7,427 nt of DNA from Clostridia bacterium (GTDB lineage Bacteria; Bacillota_A; Clostridia; Oscillospirales; CAG-272): contig JAFTDQ010000110.1 in the NCBI GenBank assembly GCA_017454075.1, positions 1 to 7,427 on the forward strand. Direction: 5' to 3'. The translations under genes were made by a program, and so were the position numbers. The notes under the pieces are model-generated. The model did not search any database. It was not told the origin of the DNA and saw nothing but the letters and a program-made list of their open reading frames with translations. The stretch's first letter is position 1, and every line of letters starts with the position of its first letter. This document shows, piece after piece, positions 5,258 to 7,427 of the stretch.

Positions 5258-6673
5258 ATGAGAAAAACCAAGATTATTTGTACAATAGGCCCGGCGAGCG
5301 AGTCGGAGGAGACTCTCCGCGCGCTCTGTAAAGCCGGAATGAACGTAGCTCGTTTCAATTTTTCGCACGGAACGCATGAATGGCACAAAACGGTCATGGA
5401 CCGGCTCAAAAAGATCCGCTCAGAGCTCGGCCTTCCCGTGGCGATAATGCTCGATACCAAGGGACCGGAATACCGCATTGGAAGGTTCGAAAACAAGAGC
5501 GTAACGCTCGGTGACGGCGACCGGTTCACCTTTACGACCGATGATATTTTGGGAGATCAGACCCGCGTTTCGGTCTCTTACAAATCGCTCTGCGACGAGC
5601 TCGCGCCGGGCGACACCGTGCTCGTTAACGACGGTCTCGTTCAGTTTTCCGTAGAGGAGATCTCGGGTCACGACATAAAATGCGTCGTCACCGAAGGCGG
5701 GACGATCTCCGACAGAAAGTCCATGTCTTTCCCCGGCAAGGTGCTGCATCAGGTGTTCCTGTCGGAACAGGATAAGAGCGACCTGCTTTTCGGCATCGAA
5801 AACGAGGTCGATTACGTCGCCGCCTCTTTCGTTTCGAACCGTCAGAACGTCGAGGACATGCGCCGATTCATAGATGAAAACGGCGGCGAGGGCATCGATA
5901 TCATAGCGAAGATCGAAAACCAGTCCGGAGTCGACAACATATTCGAGATCTGCGAGATATGCAGCGGAGTGATGGTCGCCCGCGGAGACCTCGGCGTCGA
6001 GATCCCGTTCAAGCAGGTCCCGGCGAGACAGAAACAGCTCATTACAGTCTGCCGTATGCTCGGCAAACGCGTGATAACTGCGACCGAGATGCTCGAATCG
6101 ATGATCAACAATCCCCGTCCGACGAGGGCCGAGATCTCCGACGTCGCGAACGCGGTATACGACGGAACGTCGGCCGTCATGCTCTCGGCGGAGTCGGCTT
6201 CCGGCAGATACCCGGTCCGTACCGTCGAGGTCATGGCCGAGATTTGCGAGGAGACAGAAAAGCACGTCGATTACAGAAAACAGTTCCACGATACGAATTT
6301 CAGCATAGAGAACAACATCGACGCGATATCCCATTCGGCCTGCAATATGGCGCTCGCGACAGATGCGAAGGCGATCGCCGTCTGCTCGATCTCGGGAATG
6401 ACCGTCCGCATGGTCTCGCGTTTCCGCCCGATCGCCGATATCGTAGGGCTGACGACCGACCCCAGGGAATGGCGCAAGCTCTCGCTTTCGTGGGGGGTAA
6501 TACCGGTCCTTACCGAAAATTATCCCTCCGCCGAGATAATATTCTATTCGGCGCTCAAAAACACGTCGAAGCTCCTCGGACTGTCGCACGGCGACAACGT
6601 TATCCTCGTAGGCGGCTCAACAAGCGGAAAACCGGGCGAAAACAACACGATACGGCTGGAACGCGTGTCTTAA
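5258..6673 (+). CDS. pyk: Pyruvate kinase
   Basis: The 471-residue enzyme converts phosphoenolpyruvate and ADP to pyruvate and ATP, the last step of glycolysis, in the cytoplasm. The length matches E. coli PykF (470); the extra C-terminal PEP-utiliser-like domain of Bacillus enzymes is absent. Visible motifs: TKIICTIGPAS (4-14), Arg32 and Asn34 in NVARFNFSHG, LDTKGPEYR (65-73), the active-site strand AKIENQ (217-222) with Lys218 and metal ligand Glu220, ARGDLGVEIP with Asp244, and NPRPTRAEISDVANA. Glu71 in TKGPE is the residue tied to K+ dependence, so the enzyme is predicted to be K+-activated. The C-terminal domain ends in the usual Gly-rich loop (VGGSTSGKPGENN). The ATG at 5258 begins just before the conserved first strand. 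It has its own strong promoter, divergent from mgtE, but the ribosome site spacing is unusually long. Confidence 0.98.
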   Translation: MRKTKIICTIGPASESEETLRALCKAGMNVARFNFSHGTHEWHKTVMDRLKKIRSELGLPVAIMLDTKGPEYRIGRFENKSVTLGDGDRFTFTTDDILGDQTRVSVSYKSLCDELAPGDTVLVNDGLVQFSVEEISGHDIKCVVTEGGTISDRKSMSFPGKVLHQVFLSEQDKSDLLFGIENEVDYVAASFVSNRQNVEDMRRFIDENGGEGIDIIAKIENQSGVDNIFEICEICSGVMVARGDLGVEIPFKQVPARQKQLITVCRMLGKRVITATEMLESMINNPRPTRAEISDVANAVYDGTSAVMLSAESASGRYPVRTVEVMAEICEETEKHVDYRKQFHDTNFSIENNIDAISHSACNMALATDAKAIAVCSISGMTVRMVSRFRPIADIVGLTTDPREWRKLSLSWGVIPVLTENYPSAEIIFYSALKNTSKLLGLSHGDNVILVGGSTSGKPGENNTIRLERVS

Positions 6674-6684
6674 TCGGCCTTTTT
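6654..6684 (+). terminator. Weak candidate terminator of pyk
   Basis: GGCTG (6654-6658) can pair with CGGCC (6675-6679), with one U-G pair, across a 16-nt loop that spans the pyk stop codon; five T residues follow (6680-6684). The stem is short and the loop long, so some read-through into the sigma-factor gene is likely. Confidence 0.3.
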
Positions 6685-6696
6685 GATAACTTTTTA

Positions 6697-6725
6697 TTGA
6701 CATTCCGTTGACTTTGTGTTATTAT
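6697..6725 (+). promoter_or_regulatory. Sigma-A promoter of the SigH-like gene
   Basis: A perfect TTGACA (6697-6702) and TATTAT (6720-6725) are 17 bp apart. The predicted start near 6732 is only about six bases before the first in-frame ATG (6738) but 21 bases before the second (6753), which helps decide the start codon. Confidence 0.87.
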
Positions 6726-6752
6726 ATGAACGGATGAATGGTGGTTCCGCGG

Positions 6753-7238
6753 ATGAACAAGTCCTTCGACGAAATAATGGAGGAGTACGAGCCTCTTCTC
6801 AGGTCGACCGCCGCCTCTTTTTCGGATAAAACGGGGCTGAGCCGCGACGAAGTTTACCAGACGGCGTCCCTCGCCCTGCACAGGGCGTACCTCACTTATA
6901 CGGATGGCCGGGGCGTGACCTTCGGGCTCTACGCAAAGATATGCGTGAGGAACGCGTGTATATCCGAACAGCGCAGAATCGCCGCCGCGGAGCGGCGCGG
7001 GAACCGTTCCGTCCGCGCGGCGGAAGACTCTCGGAGCGAGCCGCTTCCCGGATTTGACAGGCTTGACCTCGCCTCGCTCACGGAACTCGAAAAAAACGTA
7101 ATCAGATACCGCGCAGAAGGTCTTTCGTATGCCGAGATCGCATCCAGGATGAAAATCGGGACCAAATCCGTCGACAACGCGCTCAGACGCGCGAAGAACA
7201 AACTCAGGGCAATTTATTACGGTACAGATCTGACTTGA
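6753..7238 (+). CDS. SigH-like sigma-70 family RNA polymerase sigma factor
   Basis: The 161-residue product looks like a small alternative sigma factor. Residues about 5-76 match region 2, with RDEVYQTASLALHRAYLTY (31-49), a -10-recognition-type segment GVTFGLYAKICVRN (54-67) and QRR. Residues about 108-152 match region 4, with the helix-turn-helix LSYAEIASRM followed by KSVDNALRRAKNKL (138-151), close to the end of Bacillus SigH. It is shorter than B. subtilis SigH (218 residues), with less N-terminal sequence and a short linker (about 77-107). I chose the ATG at 6753 because GGTGG (6740-6744) lies eight bases upstream; the in-frame ATG at 6738 adds five residues but would be nearly leaderless. 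What it controls (sporulation, competence or stress) cannot be told. No anti-sigma gene follows it in the window. Confidence 0.85.
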   Translation: MNKSFDEIMEEYEPLLRSTAASFSDKTGLSRDEVYQTASLALHRAYLTYTDGRGVTFGLYAKICVRNACISEQRRIAAAERRGNRSVRAAEDSRSEPLPGFDRLDLASLTELEKNVIRYRAEGLSYAEIASRMKIGTKSVDNALRRAKNKLRAIYYGTDLT

Positions 7239-7286
7239 TCCTCCCCAAAGAGGGTAAAGATATAAACACAAAGAAAGGAATCGTCA

Positions 7287-7427
7287 ATGTACGAGGACAT
7301 CACCATCAGATGCAAAGACTGCGGCAAAGAATTCACCTTTACCGCGGACGAGCAGGCCTTCTTCGCCGAGAAGGGTCTTCAGAATATGCCTAAGAGATGC
7401 CGTGAGTGCCGCAGGATAAAAAAAGAA
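7287..7427 (+). CDS. Zinc-ribbon domain protein (partial, runs off right edge)
   Basis: Forty-seven codons are present with no stop. Two CxxC pairs, Cys9/Cys12 and Cys38/Cys41, frame a hydrophobic middle (KEFTFTADEQAFFAEKG), as in the small zinc-ribbon domain proteins common in Clostridia. The domain is expected to bind one Zn2+. The visible part is basic after the second pair (RRIKK), which could suit nucleic-acid contact, but no function is established. The ATG at 7287 has a good ribosome site, AAAGGAA (7274-7280), six bases upstream. It follows the sigma-factor stop codon by 48 bp with no clear terminator or promoter between them, so co-transcription is likely. Confidence 0.85.
   Translation, partial: MYEDITIRCKDCGKEFTFTADEQAFFAEKGLQNMPKRCRECRRIKKE

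Noticed and set aside
5420..6589. Long (389-codon) open frame antisense to pyk
   Set aside because: It lies wholly opposite the well-supported pyruvate kinase gene. Its translation is rich in Arg and Asp with no recognisable domain, as expected from the complement of G+C-biased codons.
7235..7266. Promoter for the zinc-ribbon gene (TTGATC and TATAAA)
   Set aside because: The spacer is 20 bp, too long for a normal sigma-A promoter, and the -35 box is poor.
6600..7271. 223-codon minus-strand open frame opposite the sigma factor
   Set aside because: It covers the sigma-factor gene and its promoter on the other strand and has no recognisable motif.

Overview
The window looks like chromosomal DNA from a Gram-positive anaerobe of the class Clostridia, with fairly high G+C at third codon positions. 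The basis is gene content and style: an MgtE magnesium channel, a short pyruvate kinase, a SigH-like sigma factor, a zinc-ribbon protein of a type common in Clostridia, several near-consensus sigma-A promoters, and small intergenic gaps. The genus cannot be fixed from the sequence. I see no insertion sequence, CRISPR array, phage gene or replication origin.

Layout. From about 5040 leftward everything lies on the minus strand; from about 5170 rightward everything lies on the plus strand. Reading leftward from the divergence point: the mgtE promoter (5033-5061), a structured leader of about 180 nt with an intrinsic terminator inside it, mgtE (CDS 4842 to 3469), a tRNA-Arg(ACG) gene with a perfect TTGACA-17-TATAAT promoter and its own terminator, a 575-residue ABC exporter half-transporter, an AlkD-family DNA glycosylase with a GTG start, and a GNAT acetyltransferase ending near the left edge. 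Reading rightward: the pyk promoter, pyruvate kinase, a promoter with a short SigH-like sigma factor, and the first 47 codons of a zinc-ribbon protein that runs off the right edge.

Working together. The ABC, AlkD-like and GNAT genes are spaced 67 and 17 bp apart and may form one unit; export, alkylation repair and acetylation would suit a defence against toxic compounds, but this is inference. The divergent mgtE/pyk pair joins a Mg2+ uptake gene to a glycolytic enzyme that needs Mg2+ and, from its Glu71, K+; whether they are co-regulated is unknown.

The most interesting element is the mgtE leader. It has an aptamer-like stem stack (about 4942-5021), a hairpin (4921-4941), and a terminator with a seven-U tract (4874-4904) about 30 nt before the start codon. 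A 7-nt segment of the middle hairpin is perfectly complementary to the 5' arm of the terminator, which makes a ready antiterminator. This is the architecture of a transcription-attenuation riboswitch, but I cannot recognise the conserved M-box (ykoK) segments in it.
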